Origin: Sporosarcina luteola
Lineage (GTDB): Bacteria; Bacillota; Bacilli; Bacillales_A; Planococcaceae
Direction of reading: 5' to 3'
Length of the DNA stretch: 64,000 bases
Assembly: GCF_023715535.1 (NCBI RefSeq)
Contig: NZ_JAMBOI010000001.1
Location: 62,001 to 126,000, forward strand
The notes under the pieces are model-generated. The model ran no database searches, was not told where the DNA came from, and worked only from the letters and a program-made list of their open reading frames with translations. The position numbers and the translations under genes are program-made. This document shows, in pieces, positions 42,661 through 51,963 of this stretch. Each line of letters begins with the position of its first letter. The stretch's first letter is position 1.

Positions 42661-42960
42661 CTGTGTTAAAAGTGTCTATAGTTGGGGTGAGACACTTCTT
42701 CGAGTTGAGATGATGCGTAGTTGAGGCATTTTCGACCGCTTGATGATGGGATTACTTGGCAAGGATGCTGTCTCTGCCCGATGCTCTATTCATTTTTACC
42801 AGATGTGTAACGAATGGCTTGTTCACCTCCTTGATGTGAAGAAATCCCATCTGTTTTACAAGGGTCCTTATACAGTATTACTGTAATTTCATTACATATG
42901 GGACGTCTGCTTGGTTGTCCATAATTAATTCTCAAAATCGAAACAATTAGAGGGGAAGAA
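42661..42960. other. Intergenic region with weak AGTTG repeats
   Basis: AGTTGGGG, AGTTGAGA and AGTTGAGG start at 42680, 42703 and 42719, too irregular to be called an array. A 7-bp hairpin AGTGTCT/AGACACT lies at 42671-42697. A 100-codon minus frame overlaps the coiled-coil gene and has no support. Confidence 0.4.
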
Positions 42961-42963
42961 CGA

Positions 42964-43007
42964 CAAAAAAAATCCAATCCGGGAGACGCTTCACTCGTCG
43001 CCCGAAT
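42964..43007 (-). terminator. Terminator overlapping the stop of the coiled-coil gene
   Basis: On the minus strand TCGGGCGAC and GTCTCCCGG pair across the stop codon and are followed by eight T residues. The hairpin begins inside the last codons. Confidence 0.75.
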
Positions 43008-43467
43008 TGAACTGTCGATTTGCGAGCATCTTTTCCTGATTGGCATTGATCCTGTCGAGCATGACCAGCACATCATGCAGATCATCATATTGGTGGACCG
43101 TGAATTCGCGCATTGACATCCGATGGTTTTGAAAGCTTTTGCGTAGGCGGAAAACGGCTTGCCCCTGTTTCCCGAGCTCTTCCCGTATGGCCTCTTGCCT
43201 GATAGACTCTGCCCTCAATCTTTCATGCACTTCCCAAATCCTGTCCCGCAGATGAAGATAGCGGTTCCGTTGTGCATGCTGTTGGCTGGAAACAATGTCT
43301 AAAATTTTGCAACAAACTTTTTCCAACTTCTCGACCGCTGTCAAAAGCTGCGCATTGACCGCACTTTGATCTTTGATGAATTCCATATGCGGATTCCAGA
43401 CGAATCGATCTTGATTCGCCGGAAAACCGGTCAGCTTATCCCTTTGATGAATCTTCGAACTTTCCAA
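42991..43467 (-). CDS. Coiled-coil protein of unknown function
   Basis: 158 residues, not recognised. The middle (about 55-115) is a charged helical region (RDRIWEVHERLRAESIRQEAIREELGK split by Gln/Gly) likely to be a coiled coil. It has no signal peptide or membrane helix and two adjacent Cys (VCCKIL near 50). The start is TTG 43467 with AGAGGAG 8 nt upstream, which is strong evidence for translation. It lies between two sigma-B stress genes in opposite orientation. Confidence 0.7.
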   Translation of the reverse strand: MESSKIHQRDKLTGFPANQDRFVWNPHMEFIKDQSAVNAQLLTAVEKLEKVCCKILDIVSSQQHAQRNRYLHLRDRIWEVHERLRAESIRQEAIREELGKQGQAVFRLRKSFQNHRMSMREFTVHQYDDLHDVLVMLDRINANQEKMLANRQFNSGDE

Positions 43468-43558
43468 ATTGCAGGCTCCTCTACCGAGTCTTTCTCCTAT
43501 ACTATGTCGTCAGGACTGCCTATTGTTCGCATTTTAACTTGATTGGATGATCATATTT

Positions 43559-43584
43559 GTTTCCTTTTCCCCGAACAAGGGTAT
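43559..43584 (+). promoter_or_regulatory. Sigma-B promoter 2
   Basis: GTTTCC (43559-43564), 14 nt, GGGTAT (43579-43584), 35 nt before the start codon of the short GS17M-like protein. Confidence 0.85.
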
Positions 43585-43618
43585 TTTCCGAAGACAAAGA
43601 CGGAAGAGGAGGTACACT

Positions 43619-44041
43619 ATGAATAAAACATTTATCGGATCATTCCCGAACAGCGAGCGATTGATGTCTAAAATATTAGAGCTAAAGCATGAAGGCGTGG
43701 AGGAAGAGGATTTGTATATTGTAATGAAGGATGATTTGGCGATTGACGAACTGCGGAGCAATGCGCTTCAGGAAGGCGAGGACTCACCGTATAACCTTTT
43801 CAATCATTTCATGGGTTTTCTTGCCGGCGAACAAAACGTGCGCCGCTTGCTGAAGGACGCCGGTTTCTCCGACAACGAAGCGAAACGGTATTTCGATGCT
43901 GTCCAAGAAGGCGCTTTGCTGCTTTATATGAACGGGAAGCTAAAAAAAGATCACAGCAATGAGCCGATTGCGGTTGAAAGGAAATATGAAGGCTACAAAC
44001 CGATCCCGTTGGATGAAGCCGAGGCAAGTCCTAATAGTTGA
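43619..44041 (+). CDS. Short GS17M-like general stress protein
   Basis: 140 residues made up of the GS17M-like domain alone: KTFIGSFPNSERLMSKI at the start and NLFNHFMGFLAGEQNVRRLL near 62. It lacks the C-terminal extensions of its two paralogues in this window. I start at ATG 43619 with AGAGGAGGT upstream; a longer frame begins inside the sigma-B promoter and cannot be translated from it. Confidence 0.85.
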   Translation: MNKTFIGSFPNSERLMSKILELKHEGVEEEDLYIVMKDDLAIDELRSNALQEGEDSPYNLFNHFMGFLAGEQNVRRLLKDAGFSDNEAKRYFDAVQEGALLLYMNGKLKKDHSNEPIAVERKYEGYKPIPLDEAEASPNS

Positions 44042-44050
44042 GTCGGAAAC

Positions 44051-44106
44051 GAGGCGTCACAGAAAGTCCGTAAAAATCGACTATTGTGACGCCCCTCATT
44101 TTTTTT
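44051..44106 (+). terminator. Terminator between the stress gene and the ABC operon
   Basis: GAGGCGTCACA and TGTGACGCCCCTC form a long stem followed by eight T residues on the plus strand. It lies between convergent genes and may also slow the minus-strand transcript, though there the T-run is missing. Confidence 0.8.
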
Positions 44107-44117
44107 GAACTATATAA

Positions 44118-44915
44118 TTAAACTACTAGCAGCGCTTTATCGCTTGTTAATTTTTCACCGCGAATGCGTTGGAATTCAGACATCAGTTTATCAATTGTGA
44201 GTCCCTTCTTCTCTTCGGCTCCCACTTCCAATATAATCTGGCCTTTGTCCATCATAATCAGTCTGTTCCCGAGGTCCAGTGCCTGTTGCATATTATGTGT
44301 AATCATAAGTGTTGTTAATTGATCCTTCTCAACAAGTTCTTTTGTTAAATTTGTAATTAATTCGGCACGGGATGGGTCAAGAGCAGCTGTATGCTCATCT
44401 AGCAGTAAAATAGACGGTTGTGTAAATGTCGCCATTAGCAAAGATAGTGCCTGACGCTCTCCACCGGATAACATACCTACTTTTGCATTCAACCTATTCT
44501 CTAAATTCAAGTGCAATGTTTCAAGCGAGCTGCGGAAAAGTTCCCTTCGTTTTTTATCCACACCTCTTCGCAACAAACGTTTTTTATCCCTCGAATAAGC
44601 CATCGCTAAGTTTTCCTCGATTGTCATCGAGGGGGCAGTACCTGCCATCGGATCTTGGAAAACCCTTCCGATCATTCGTGAACGGACATATTCAGGTAAC
44701 TTTGTAACATCTTTACCCGCAAGTTCAATCTTGCCAAAGTCAGGGGTAAGTGCACCGGAAATCATATTTAACATCGTCGATTTTCCAGCTCCATTGCTTC
44801 CGATCACGGTCACGAAATCGCCGGATGTCAACTCAAGATTGATTTCGTCCAACGCAATCTTTTCGTCAGGCGTTGCTTCATTAAATACCTTATTTATCTG
44901 TTCGAGCTTCAACAA
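44118..44915 (-). CDS. ABC transporter ATPase, TrpXYZ type
   Basis: About 265 residues with Walker A GSNGAGKST, Q-loop GRVFQDPMAGTAPSMTIEEN, signature LSGGERQALSLLMA, Walker B ILLLDEHTAALD and the switch His in ITHNMQQAL. The start is TTG 44915, preceded by AAGGAGGGG at 7 nt; the frame continues to 45008 only because it overlaps the permease gene. The overlap with the permease is 26 nt. It powers the transporter encoded by the next two genes. Confidence 0.88.
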   Translation of the reverse strand: MLKLEQINKVFNEATPDEKIALDEINLELTSGDFVTVIGSNGAGKSTMLNMISGALTPDFGKIELAGKDVTKLPEYVRSRMIGRVFQDPMAGTAPSMTIEENLAMAYSRDKKRLLRRGVDKKRRELFRSSLETLHLNLENRLNAKVGMLSGGERQALSLLMATFTQPSILLLDEHTAALDPSRAELITNLTKELVEKDQLTTLMITHNMQQALDLGNRLIMMDKGQIILEVGAEEKKGLTIDKLMSEFQRIRGEKLTSDKALLVV

Positions 44916-45942
44916 GTGCAGTCCCCTCCTTGGTGAGAGAATAATTGCGTTCGGCCGAACGTTCCTCATGACGCCTTGCTTTTCTAGCTCTTTCACGCCT
45001 CTTTTCAAAATACTGCGGTAAAATCAGTGCACTGATGACAATAACCGCGGTAATCAACTTCATATCCCCTGTATCGAGAAAATCAACCCGCAGCGCAAGC
45101 GCTAGAACAATCCGATAAATGATTGCCCCCGCAATAACGGCAAAAGTCGTCCGTACAATTGTTTTTGTCCCAAAAATCGCTTCACCGATAATGACCGAGG
45201 CCAAACCGATGATGATCATTCCGATTCCCATGCCAATATCAGCGGACTTTGCGTATTGTGCGAATAACGCTCCTGAAAACGCGACGAGCGCATTCGAGAA
45301 ACCAAGACCGATGATGACGAGTGTATCCGTATTCGCCGATAAACTCCTAATCATTTTTTTATTATCTCCAGTTGCGCGGATCGCAAGCCCCACTTCAGTT
45401 TTTAAGAACCAATCTACAATAAATTTAATGAGCAATACGATGATCGCCATGATGAAGACAGTTCCCCATGTAGAGGGCAAGTAGCGGACACCAAGCATAC
45501 TGAAAAATTGATTGAATGCATTATCAATGCCAAGGGGAGCAAAAAACGCTTGAAATTTACTAAATAACGTCTCTGCATTTAATAAAGGAATATTGGGGCG
45601 GCCAATTGAATTTTCAGATGTCAGGCCCATAATGCGTAAATTGACAGAATACAAAGCAATCATCATTAGGATTCCTGATAGCAGCGGATTGATCTTTCCT
45701 TTTGTATGTAGAAGACCAGTTATACAGCCAGCCAAGAAGCCGATGATGAGTGCTACAGCCGTTGCGATGGCTGGATGATAGCCGAATAGTATCATAGTAG
45801 CTGCAACTGCAGCACCCGATACAAAACTTCCATCCACCGTCAGATCCGGGAAATCCAAAACTCGGAATGATAAGTACACTCCGAGCGCCATGATTGCAAA
45901 GATGATCCCTTGTTCAACAGAGCCGAAAATCGCTGAAAACAT
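44890..45942 (-). CDS. ABC transporter permease, TrpXYZ type
   Basis: 350 residues with about eight to nine membrane helices of the BPD_transp_2 family (SFRVLDFPDLTVDGSFVSGA near 25-44, GLGFSNALVAFSGALFAQYAK). The polar C-terminus (about 315-350) holds the start region of the ATPase gene. It lies 17 nt after the binding-protein gene, with AGGAGATGA before the ATG. Confidence 0.9.
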   Translation of the reverse strand: MFSAIFGSVEQGIIFAIMALGVYLSFRVLDFPDLTVDGSFVSGAAVAATMILFGYHPAIATAVALIIGFLAGCITGLLHTKGKINPLLSGILMMIALYSVNLRIMGLTSENSIGRPNIPLLNAETLFSKFQAFFAPLGIDNAFNQFFSMLGVRYLPSTWGTVFIMAIIVLLIKFIVDWFLKTEVGLAIRATGDNKKMIRSLSANTDTLVIIGLGFSNALVAFSGALFAQYAKSADIGMGIGMIIIGLASVIIGEAIFGTKTIVRTTFAVIAGAIIYRIVLALALRVDFLDTGDMKLITAVIVISALILPQYFEKRRERARKARRHEERSAERNYSLTKEGTALVEARTDK

Positions 45943-45959
45943 AAAGAATCATCTCCTAT

Positions 45960-46946
45960 TCATTCACTAAATTCAGCTTTCCATTCATCTTTAATGGAAA
46001 GTCCAATTGTTTCTGCTGTATCTTCGTTCATGATCAGTTTCAAGTTTTGTGGGACTTGGACAGGTAAATCAGCAGGTTTATTCTCACCTTTTAAAATCTT
46101 CACAGCCATTTGACCAGCTTCATAGCCGATATCATAATACTCAAATCCATATGCCGCCAATCCGCCACGTTTGACAGAGTCGAATTCCCCGACCATCATC
46201 GGCAGTTTTTGTTCATTCGCAACTGACACTACTGATTCCAGTGCAGATACAACTGTGTTATCCGTGATGATGTACAAAGAATCCACTTTACCAATCAATG
46301 ATTCCGTCGCTTGCTTCACATCTGCAGACGTAGCGACAGATGCTTCAACAACAGTCATATCCATTTCTTTCAGTATTTCTTTCACTGCATCCACTTGGGC
46401 ACGTGAGTTTGCTTCTCCGGAGTTGAATACCATGCCGACCTTTTTCGCGCCTAATTCCTCTTTCAGGAACTTCATTGTATTCGGAATTGCATCTGGATGG
46501 TTATCAATCGTACCTGTTACATTTCCACCCGGGCTTTCCAGTGATTCAACGAGTTCAGCACTGACAGCATCCGTAACGGAAGTGAAAACAATCGGAATGT
46601 CTTTCGTTGCGCCTGCTACAGCTTGTGCGCTTGGGGTCGAGTTTGCAAAGATTAGATCGACTCCGGAACTTATAAGGTTATTTGCAATTGTCGTATTTGC
46701 ACTGTTATCCCCCTGAGCATTCTGAGGATCATATTCAGCTTCAATTCCCGCATCTTCCAGAGCCTGCTTAAAGCCGTCAAATGCCGCATTCAAGGATGGG
46801 TGTTCAACAATTTGCGTGACACCGATTTTATAAGTCTTTGCTTTTTCACCAGTGGACGTACTTCCCCCTGACGATGTGCCGCATGCCGATAGGAGCAGTG
46901 CAGCCCCGACAATCGCAACCAATGCTTTTTTCCAATTATTCCTCAT
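45960..46946 (-). CDS. ABC transporter substrate-binding lipoprotein, TrpX family
   Basis: 328 residues. The signal peptide ends in LLLSAC (Cys 22); the mature part is of the ABC_sub_bind family (IGVTQIVEHPSLNAAFDGFK, ANSTPSAQAVAGATKDIPIVFTSVTDA). Relatives are annotated for tryptophan or tyrosine uptake; the ligand here is unknown. I searched the 180-bp leader for a T-box or trp attenuator by eye and see none. Confidence 0.9.
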   Translation of the reverse strand: MRNNWKKALVAIVGAALLLSACGTSSGGSTSTGEKAKTYKIGVTQIVEHPSLNAAFDGFKQALEDAGIEAEYDPQNAQGDNSANTTIANNLISSGVDLIFANSTPSAQAVAGATKDIPIVFTSVTDAVSAELVESLESPGGNVTGTIDNHPDAIPNTMKFLKEELGAKKVGMVFNSGEANSRAQVDAVKEILKEMDMTVVEASVATSADVKQATESLIGKVDSLYIITDNTVVSALESVVSVANEQKLPMMVGEFDSVKRGGLAAYGFEYYDIGYEAGQMAVKILKGENKPADLPVQVPQNLKLIMNEDTAETIGLSIKDEWKAEFSE

Positions 46947-47123
46947 TTTTTATCCCCCTGTTGTCAGTTCTATTTCTCTACTGCTGGACAAGTTGGCAAA
47001 TTCTACGAAATATTTTAACTTGTACAGCAACGTTGTAGATATTTTACATGTATTAGTCCGACATTACAAGACTATAAATATTATTGTGAATTACCAATTA
47101 ACTCCTATTGTAAAAATCCACGC

Positions 47124-47167
47124 AAAAAAAACAGCCAATCGACGATACCATACCGACAATTGGTTGC
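47124..47167 (-). terminator. Terminator of the helicase-wHTH operon
   Basis: On the minus strand AGCAACCAATTGTC and GACGATTGGCT-like sequences pair and are followed by eight T residues, 16 nt after the stop codon. Confidence 0.8.
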
Positions 47168-47182
47168 TCTCCAAGTTGTTGA

Positions 47183-47926
47183 TTATTCTGCTAAGTACTT
47201 CTCACGCCACTCCGTCAACTCATTTTCCATGATCTGATTTTCGAGCGTTTCGTCCCACTCACTCGTCATCGTATTCCATACACGTGCATATAGCCGGTCG
47301 TCTGCGGTTTGATGAAGTCTGAACTCAATGCAGGGGATGGATTGCCGTTCCAGTTCTTTAACGGACGTAATCGCTTGGACGACGAGCTGCACATCGCCTT
47401 CCTGATAGGTCACGTCCAACAGGTCGAGCGCTTCCCGCCACTCGTCATCAGTGAACTCCTTCAAATTACGAAGATCTTTTGCAAGCCGGTACATCTCCCC
47501 AACGCCATCTGTAGGCTCCCCCGCAAGGAATCGGCCATGAGACGGGCTGTAATGGACTGTCGATTCGTCCTTTTCCGGCGGCTGGATATATATGCCCGAT
47601 TCGAGCTGCTGCCTTCCCGTTTCCGTCAATGCATAGGCGCCGCCGCTCTTTGTAATCATGCCGGCACGGTTCAACCGCTCCTTGATGTCTTCAATGAATA
47701 ACGGTTCTACGACGAGCATATCGCTTAGTTCTTCGCTGGAAGAGAATCTAGATGTACGGAAAGCGACTAATAGCATTTTCATTAATATGTCCATCTTCGT
47801 ACGCTTCACCGTTTCGTACTCGATATCAATCACCTGGATCGGCAATGACCATTTCACTGTTTCGAGCAATTTCACGTTCAAGTCGCGCAACAATTCATCA
47901 CGTAGACGTTTTTCCAAAGCCTCCAT
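47183..47926 (-). CDS. Winged-helix protein of unknown function, partner of the helicase
   Basis: 247 residues. The middle (about 50-110) reads like a winged helix: ELSDMLVVEPLFIEDIKERL followed by the wing GMITKSGGAYALTETGRQQL. The N-terminus is charged and helical, and the C-terminal half (about 150-247) is of unknown fold. It has no signal peptide. It starts 19 nt after the helicase stop, so the two form an operon. A function as DNA-binding partner or regulator is inferred only. Confidence 0.7.
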   Translation of the reverse strand: MEALEKRLRDELLRDLNVKLLETVKWSLPIQVIDIEYETVKRTKMDILMKMLLVAFRTSRFSSSEELSDMLVVEPLFIEDIKERLNRAGMITKSGGAYALTETGRQQLESGIYIQPPEKDESTVHYSPSHGRFLAGEPTDGVGEMYRLAKDLRNLKEFTDDEWREALDLLDVTYQEGDVQLVVQAITSVKELERQSIPCIEFRLHQTADDRLYARVWNTMTSEWDETLENQIMENELTEWREKYLAE

Positions 47927-47945
47927 TCATCCACCCCCTTTTCCT

Positions 47946-50900
47946 TCAATCATTCCTTCCAGAACCTACTAGCTCCCTGAATCCGCCCTTCAGCTTCACC
48001 TGTTCAACTAGCCGTGCGTACATTGCCTTCGTCCCGGCTTTCTTCGGCCGTTTCGTGAACATATCCGAGCTGCCGACGATAACCAGCAATTCCCTTGCCC
48101 TCGACAATGCGACATTCAAGCGGCGATAATCTTCTGCGAAGCCGATTGTGCCGCTCGGCTGATGATGATTCCGTACGAAGCTCAAAATGATGATATCCAT
48201 TTCCATCCCTTGGAATTTATCGACAGAGCCAGTCCGGCAATGCAGATGCTTCGGCATGATTTCCTGTTCAATGAGCCGGTCGATTCGCTTCACCTGTTCC
48301 CCGTAGAAGCTGATGACACCGACGCTTTTCTTCTCGTTCGGCTGCATCCGGCCTTCCCGCTTCGCTAACGCCGTTGCTTCTTCGATATCCACTAGCAATT
48401 CTCGGATTCTATTCAGCTCAGCCTCATTGTAGAGACTCGTACCGCCCTTCACTTTGGCTTCAAAGTACGCAGGCTCATTCGGCATATCAAACCATAGAAG
48501 ATGATCATTTCGTTTAATGTTGGCCGACGAAAGCAAATGATCGCGAGCTGCGTCAGAATCGGGTAGACCGCACTGCAGACGGTATTGGCCATCCACATAA
48601 AATGGCGCGATCGTCTCCATGATTTCCTCATGCATCCGGTATTGGATGCCGAGCATCGTCTTATTCTGCTTCGGCAACGTTCTAAACAGCCGCTCGAAAA
48701 GCGATTCCTTCAGCATCCCGCTCAGTTCTTCCTTTTCGGCCTCGTCCTTGATCTCCTCGATGAATTCCTCCATCGTCTCCCTGCCGACAAGCGGCGGTAG
48801 CTGATGATGATCCCCTACGAGGACGATCTTCTTCCCTTTCAGCATCGGAAGCAATAGTTCAGGCGGCGTCGCTTTTGACACTTCGTCAATGATGACGACA
48901 TCGAATTCCGGATAATCTTCCATGAAGTCCCGGCGTGCGGAAGCGACACAAGTCGTTCCGATGACATTCGCATGCTTCACATACAGCTTGCGGATTTCAT
49001 CCAAGTCGAACTCCCCTGCTCCTGCAAGCATTTCACTCCACTCATCCTGCAGCAACCGTGCGACCGGCATCCGATCAAGCTCCTGCTGTAATTCGGCGGC
49101 TTTTGCAGACTTCTGATCGATTTCCTCAATCAATTCCTTCTTCCGCTTTTCCGGTTCGGATAGGATGATTTCCTGTAGAGTAAGAATCCGCTGCTCAAGT
49201 TGTTTCATCCGGTCTATTGCCTCCGCCTCTTCCAGCAGCAATGCTTCTTGGTCAGTCCGTAAAGCTGCAAGCTGTTCGGAAGTACGGATCGACTCAGTGG
49301 AATTCTCTTCGACTGCCAGCTCAATCTGTTGGAATAAACCTTTCCGCTCCTCAAAGTCGGCAAGCGTCTTTTCAAGCTTTTCAATCTCGTCCTCGACATC
49401 CTGTCGATAAACTTGCTCGTCGACATGTACAGCGAGCTCCGAACTTTCTTCCTTCAATTCTAGAAGCTGTTCCTCGTGTTCTTTGACTGTCTGTTCGGCG
49501 GCTGCCACCTGTTCTTCGACCTCTCGAATATGAGCAGTCATTTCATCTTTGATTTCGTTTTTCAAAGTGGTGAATCGGCCCGCCGCCTCTCGGTCGGAGG
49601 ATGATTTGATTGATGCAGAAATTGTCTGCACGTCCTCCGCTTTGCCGTACAAATAAGCGAGATTTTCGGCAAGCCTGTGCAGAAGAGTCGCCTTTTCGGC
49701 CGTTGCTGGCGCTGCTAAAATCCGTTTTGTCGCAGGGTTCACAAAGAATCGGCCGATTTTATCAAGCATGTCATGCATCTCTTCAGCCGTTTTGTATGTA
49801 TCATCCTGTTTGCTGCGGACCTGTTCGACCGCGAAATGATGCTTCCGAAGCAGATTTGCCGCATGACTGATTCCTTTCGTCAGACGCTCCTCCACTTCCT
49901 TCCATTCGAGAAGCGCATACGGATATGTACCGTTTTGAATATCCACACGCAAACGACGGAGCGTATTCATTTCAAGGCTCGTCGGAAGCGACGGTTCGAT
50001 GTTGTGTGCTGCGAAGAGCCCTTCCAGCTCCTGCAGCTTCCGTACGTCCGATAATTCTTCGATGAAACGCGGCATCGACCCCACCTTCAAACTGTTCGTT
50101 GCCGCTTCTTCCGTCAATTTCCGAATTTCCATTTCCGCGTAGTCGATCGCTTCGACCGTTTGGAAATAACGGAGCTTTTTGCGATTCAATGACAATTCGA
50201 GCTCTGCTTCAGCCATCTTGTCATGCAATTCCTGACTAATTGAAGCGACTTCCTTTTCCTGTTGCAATTTGTCCTTTTCAATCGACAGCTTTTCAAGCAT
50301 CCTGGCCAACTCTTCCAATTGCTGTTCAATCGAATCCCGTCTCTCGTCTAGCTCCGACTGCAACTTTCTCAAGGAGTCCAACTGTCCATGCAAGTCTTTG
50401 TTTTCCGTTACGGCGGCTTGCTTCTCGGCTATGCGCCGGTCCATTTCATCCTGTTCCGCCTTCAGACGCCGCTTTTCCTCTTCGAGACTTTCAATCTCCT
50501 CAGCGATCTCCTGCTCCCGCGTTGCTCGCTTTTCTCGTTGCTCATTGACCGCAGCCAACGTTTCGTCCCGCCAGTAGGAAGCGACATTCTCCTCGATGAA
50601 TCGCTTCCCTTCCTCTTCGATGCTCTCCGTCCGCCCATAGCGCAAAATCCGTATGCCTGGATCGGACAGCAGCCTGCCGAGCGCATTGTCCACCGCCAAA
50701 TTCGATTGCGAGGCGACGAGCGTCCTTTGCCCCGCCAACATGAGCTGGTGGCAAAGCTCCGAGATGACCGTCGTTTTCCCAGTCCCTGGAGGTCCTTGGA
50801 TGACATACAGATCATGCGCAGACATCGCGCCGGTGACTGCTTCACGCTGGAACTCATTCAACGGATGATGGAACTCGAGCTCCTGCCTCTTATTCGTAAT

Positions 50901-51779
50901 TTGGACGACTGGCCGCTCCTCGAACAGTACCTTCTCCAAATTGGCATTTGCCGCAAATCCGTCCTGCAGATCCTTGAATCCTTTCCGCAGCCGACGAATT
51001 TGGCTCAGCTCGGCGAAATTGCTGAAGACGATTTCACGGGCGCCATTCGGCAATAAAGAGCCGCGCCGCGCAACCGCCTGGTATTTCCGGCTTAGCTCGA
51101 TCTTCACCGACCGTCTTCCGCGATTTACGTCGACGACCGTTCCGAGATCTTCGTTCGAACCTTTCAGTTTTGCACTGAATCCGGTAATCGTACTCCAGTC
51201 TTTCGCTTCCAATCCGCTGCAACTAATTGTCAGCTGACTGAACGATTCATTGATAATAGGTTGTGAAAAATGGGCGGTTACATCCGCAACATCTGCATTT
51301 TTCTCCTCGATCTGCAAGTATCCTTCCCAGCTCTTGATCCGTTTTTCAACGTATGCTGAACGCTCTTGCGCAATCGGAAGCTCCCGAAGGCTCGTATACA
51401 GCTGGATCGGCATCGGACTGCCTGTACGCCGGTTGACTGCAAATGCCAGGCGGACGCCAAGTCGGCGATTCGTCCGGACAGGCTCTTTACGCCCTTTCAC
51501 TCTGAAGCTCGTCGCGAGGAAGCCTTCGTTTTTGTAGACGCATTCCATGACGGCGACCCGTTCGTTCAAGTGGTTCGCGAGCTGCGGATTTTCCTCTGGG
51601 CCGAAGTAGAAGGAGAATGCCATGTTGTCTTGTTTTGCGGGAAGTTTTTCAATGTAGACAGAGAAATTCGCCTGCATGGAAAAGAGCTCATTTTCGTCGA
51701 TTGCCCAGTTTCCGATTTCCTTACGCGCCCGTTGCGTCATATCAAGCCGGCAATTCATCACTTCGCTTTTGTTCATCAT
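47946..51779 (-). CDS. UPF1-like SF1 helicase with long coiled-coil insertion
   Basis: About 1277 residues. A novel N-terminal region (1-310) precedes motif I GPPGTGKTTVI and motif Ia VASQSNLAVDN. Then a roughly 550-residue coiled coil rich in Glu/Lys/Arg (about 410-950) separates it from motif II VVIIDEVSKATPPE, motif III LVGDHHQLPPLVG, motif IV QYRMHEEIM, motif V DKFQGMEMDIIILS and motif VI NVALSRAREL. ATP-dependent unwinding of DNA or RNA is expected. The start at ATG 51779 follows AAGGAGG at 5 nt; a longer frame to 51830 has no site. It is co-transcribed with the winged-helix gene. Confidence 0.85.
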   Translation of the reverse strand: MMNKSEVMNCRLDMTQRARKEIGNWAIDENELFSMQANFSVYIEKLPAKQDNMAFSFYFGPEENPQLANHLNERVAVMECVYKNEGFLATSFRVKGRKEPVRTNRRLGVRLAFAVNRRTGSPMPIQLYTSLRELPIAQERSAYVEKRIKSWEGYLQIEEKNADVADVTAHFSQPIINESFSQLTISCSGLEAKDWSTITGFSAKLKGSNEDLGTVVDVNRGRRSVKIELSRKYQAVARRGSLLPNGAREIVFSNFAELSQIRRLRKGFKDLQDGFAANANLEKVLFEERPVVQITNKRQELEFHHPLNEFQREAVTGAMSAHDLYVIQGPPGTGKTTVISELCHQLMLAGQRTLVASQSNLAVDNALGRLLSDPGIRILRYGRTESIEEEGKRFIEENVASYWRDETLAAVNEQREKRATREQEIAEEIESLEEEKRRLKAEQDEMDRRIAEKQAAVTENKDLHGQLDSLRKLQSELDERRDSIEQQLEELARMLEKLSIEKDKLQQEKEVASISQELHDKMAEAELELSLNRKKLRYFQTVEAIDYAEMEIRKLTEEAATNSLKVGSMPRFIEELSDVRKLQELEGLFAAHNIEPSLPTSLEMNTLRRLRVDIQNGTYPYALLEWKEVEERLTKGISHAANLLRKHHFAVEQVRSKQDDTYKTAEEMHDMLDKIGRFFVNPATKRILAAPATAEKATLLHRLAENLAYLYGKAEDVQTISASIKSSSDREAAGRFTTLKNEIKDEMTAHIREVEEQVAAAEQTVKEHEEQLLELKEESSELAVHVDEQVYRQDVEDEIEKLEKTLADFEERKGLFQQIELAVEENSTESIRTSEQLAALRTDQEALLLEEAEAIDRMKQLEQRILTLQEIILSEPEKRKKELIEEIDQKSAKAAELQQELDRMPVARLLQDEWSEMLAGAGEFDLDEIRKLYVKHANVIGTTCVASARRDFMEDYPEFDVVIIDEVSKATPPELLLPMLKGKKIVLVGDHHQLPPLVGRETMEEFIEEIKDEAEKEELSGMLKESLFERLFRTLPKQNKTMLGIQYRMHEEIMETIAPFYVDGQYRLQCGLPDSDAARDHLLSSANIKRNDHLLWFDMPNEPAYFEAKVKGGTSLYNEAELNRIRELLVDIEEATALAKREGRMQPNEKKSVGVISFYGEQVKRIDRLIEQEIMPKHLHCRTGSVDKFQGMEMDIIILSFVRNHHQPSGTIGFAEDYRRLNVALSRARELLVIVGSSDMFTKRPKKAGTKAMYARLVEQVKLKGGFRELVGSGRND

Positions 51780-51886
51780 GACATCCTCCTTTCTGGTCCT
51801 TATCCGAAATAAAACCATACGTTCTATCATACAACAAAAACGGGTACTGATTCACTAAAAATCCGGAAGAAGAATTTGTTGCAATC

Positions 51887-51912
51887 GTTTCCCATTTCAA
51901 AGTTTCGGGTAT
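51887..51912 (+). promoter_or_regulatory. Sigma-B promoter 3
   Basis: GTTTCC (51887-51892), 14 nt, GGGTAT (51907-51912), about 50 nt before the third GS17M-like gene. Confidence 0.85.
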
Positions 51913-51963
51913 TGCATGTAGAGATTGTAATCGCTTTCGAATAGATAGAAGGAGTGAATGAAT

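Noticed and set aside
42680..42726. A fifth repeat array based on AGTTGAG
   Set aside because: Only three copies at intervals of 23 and 16 bp, which is too irregular.
42786..43088. 100-codon minus frame
   Set aside because: It overlaps the better supported coiled-coil gene and its terminator, and is rich in Met, Cys and Ser like a shadow frame.
46947..47123. T-box or trp leader upstream of the TrpXYZ-type operon
   Set aside because: No TGGNACCGCG-type T-box sequence, antiterminator pair or leader peptide with Trp codons is visible.
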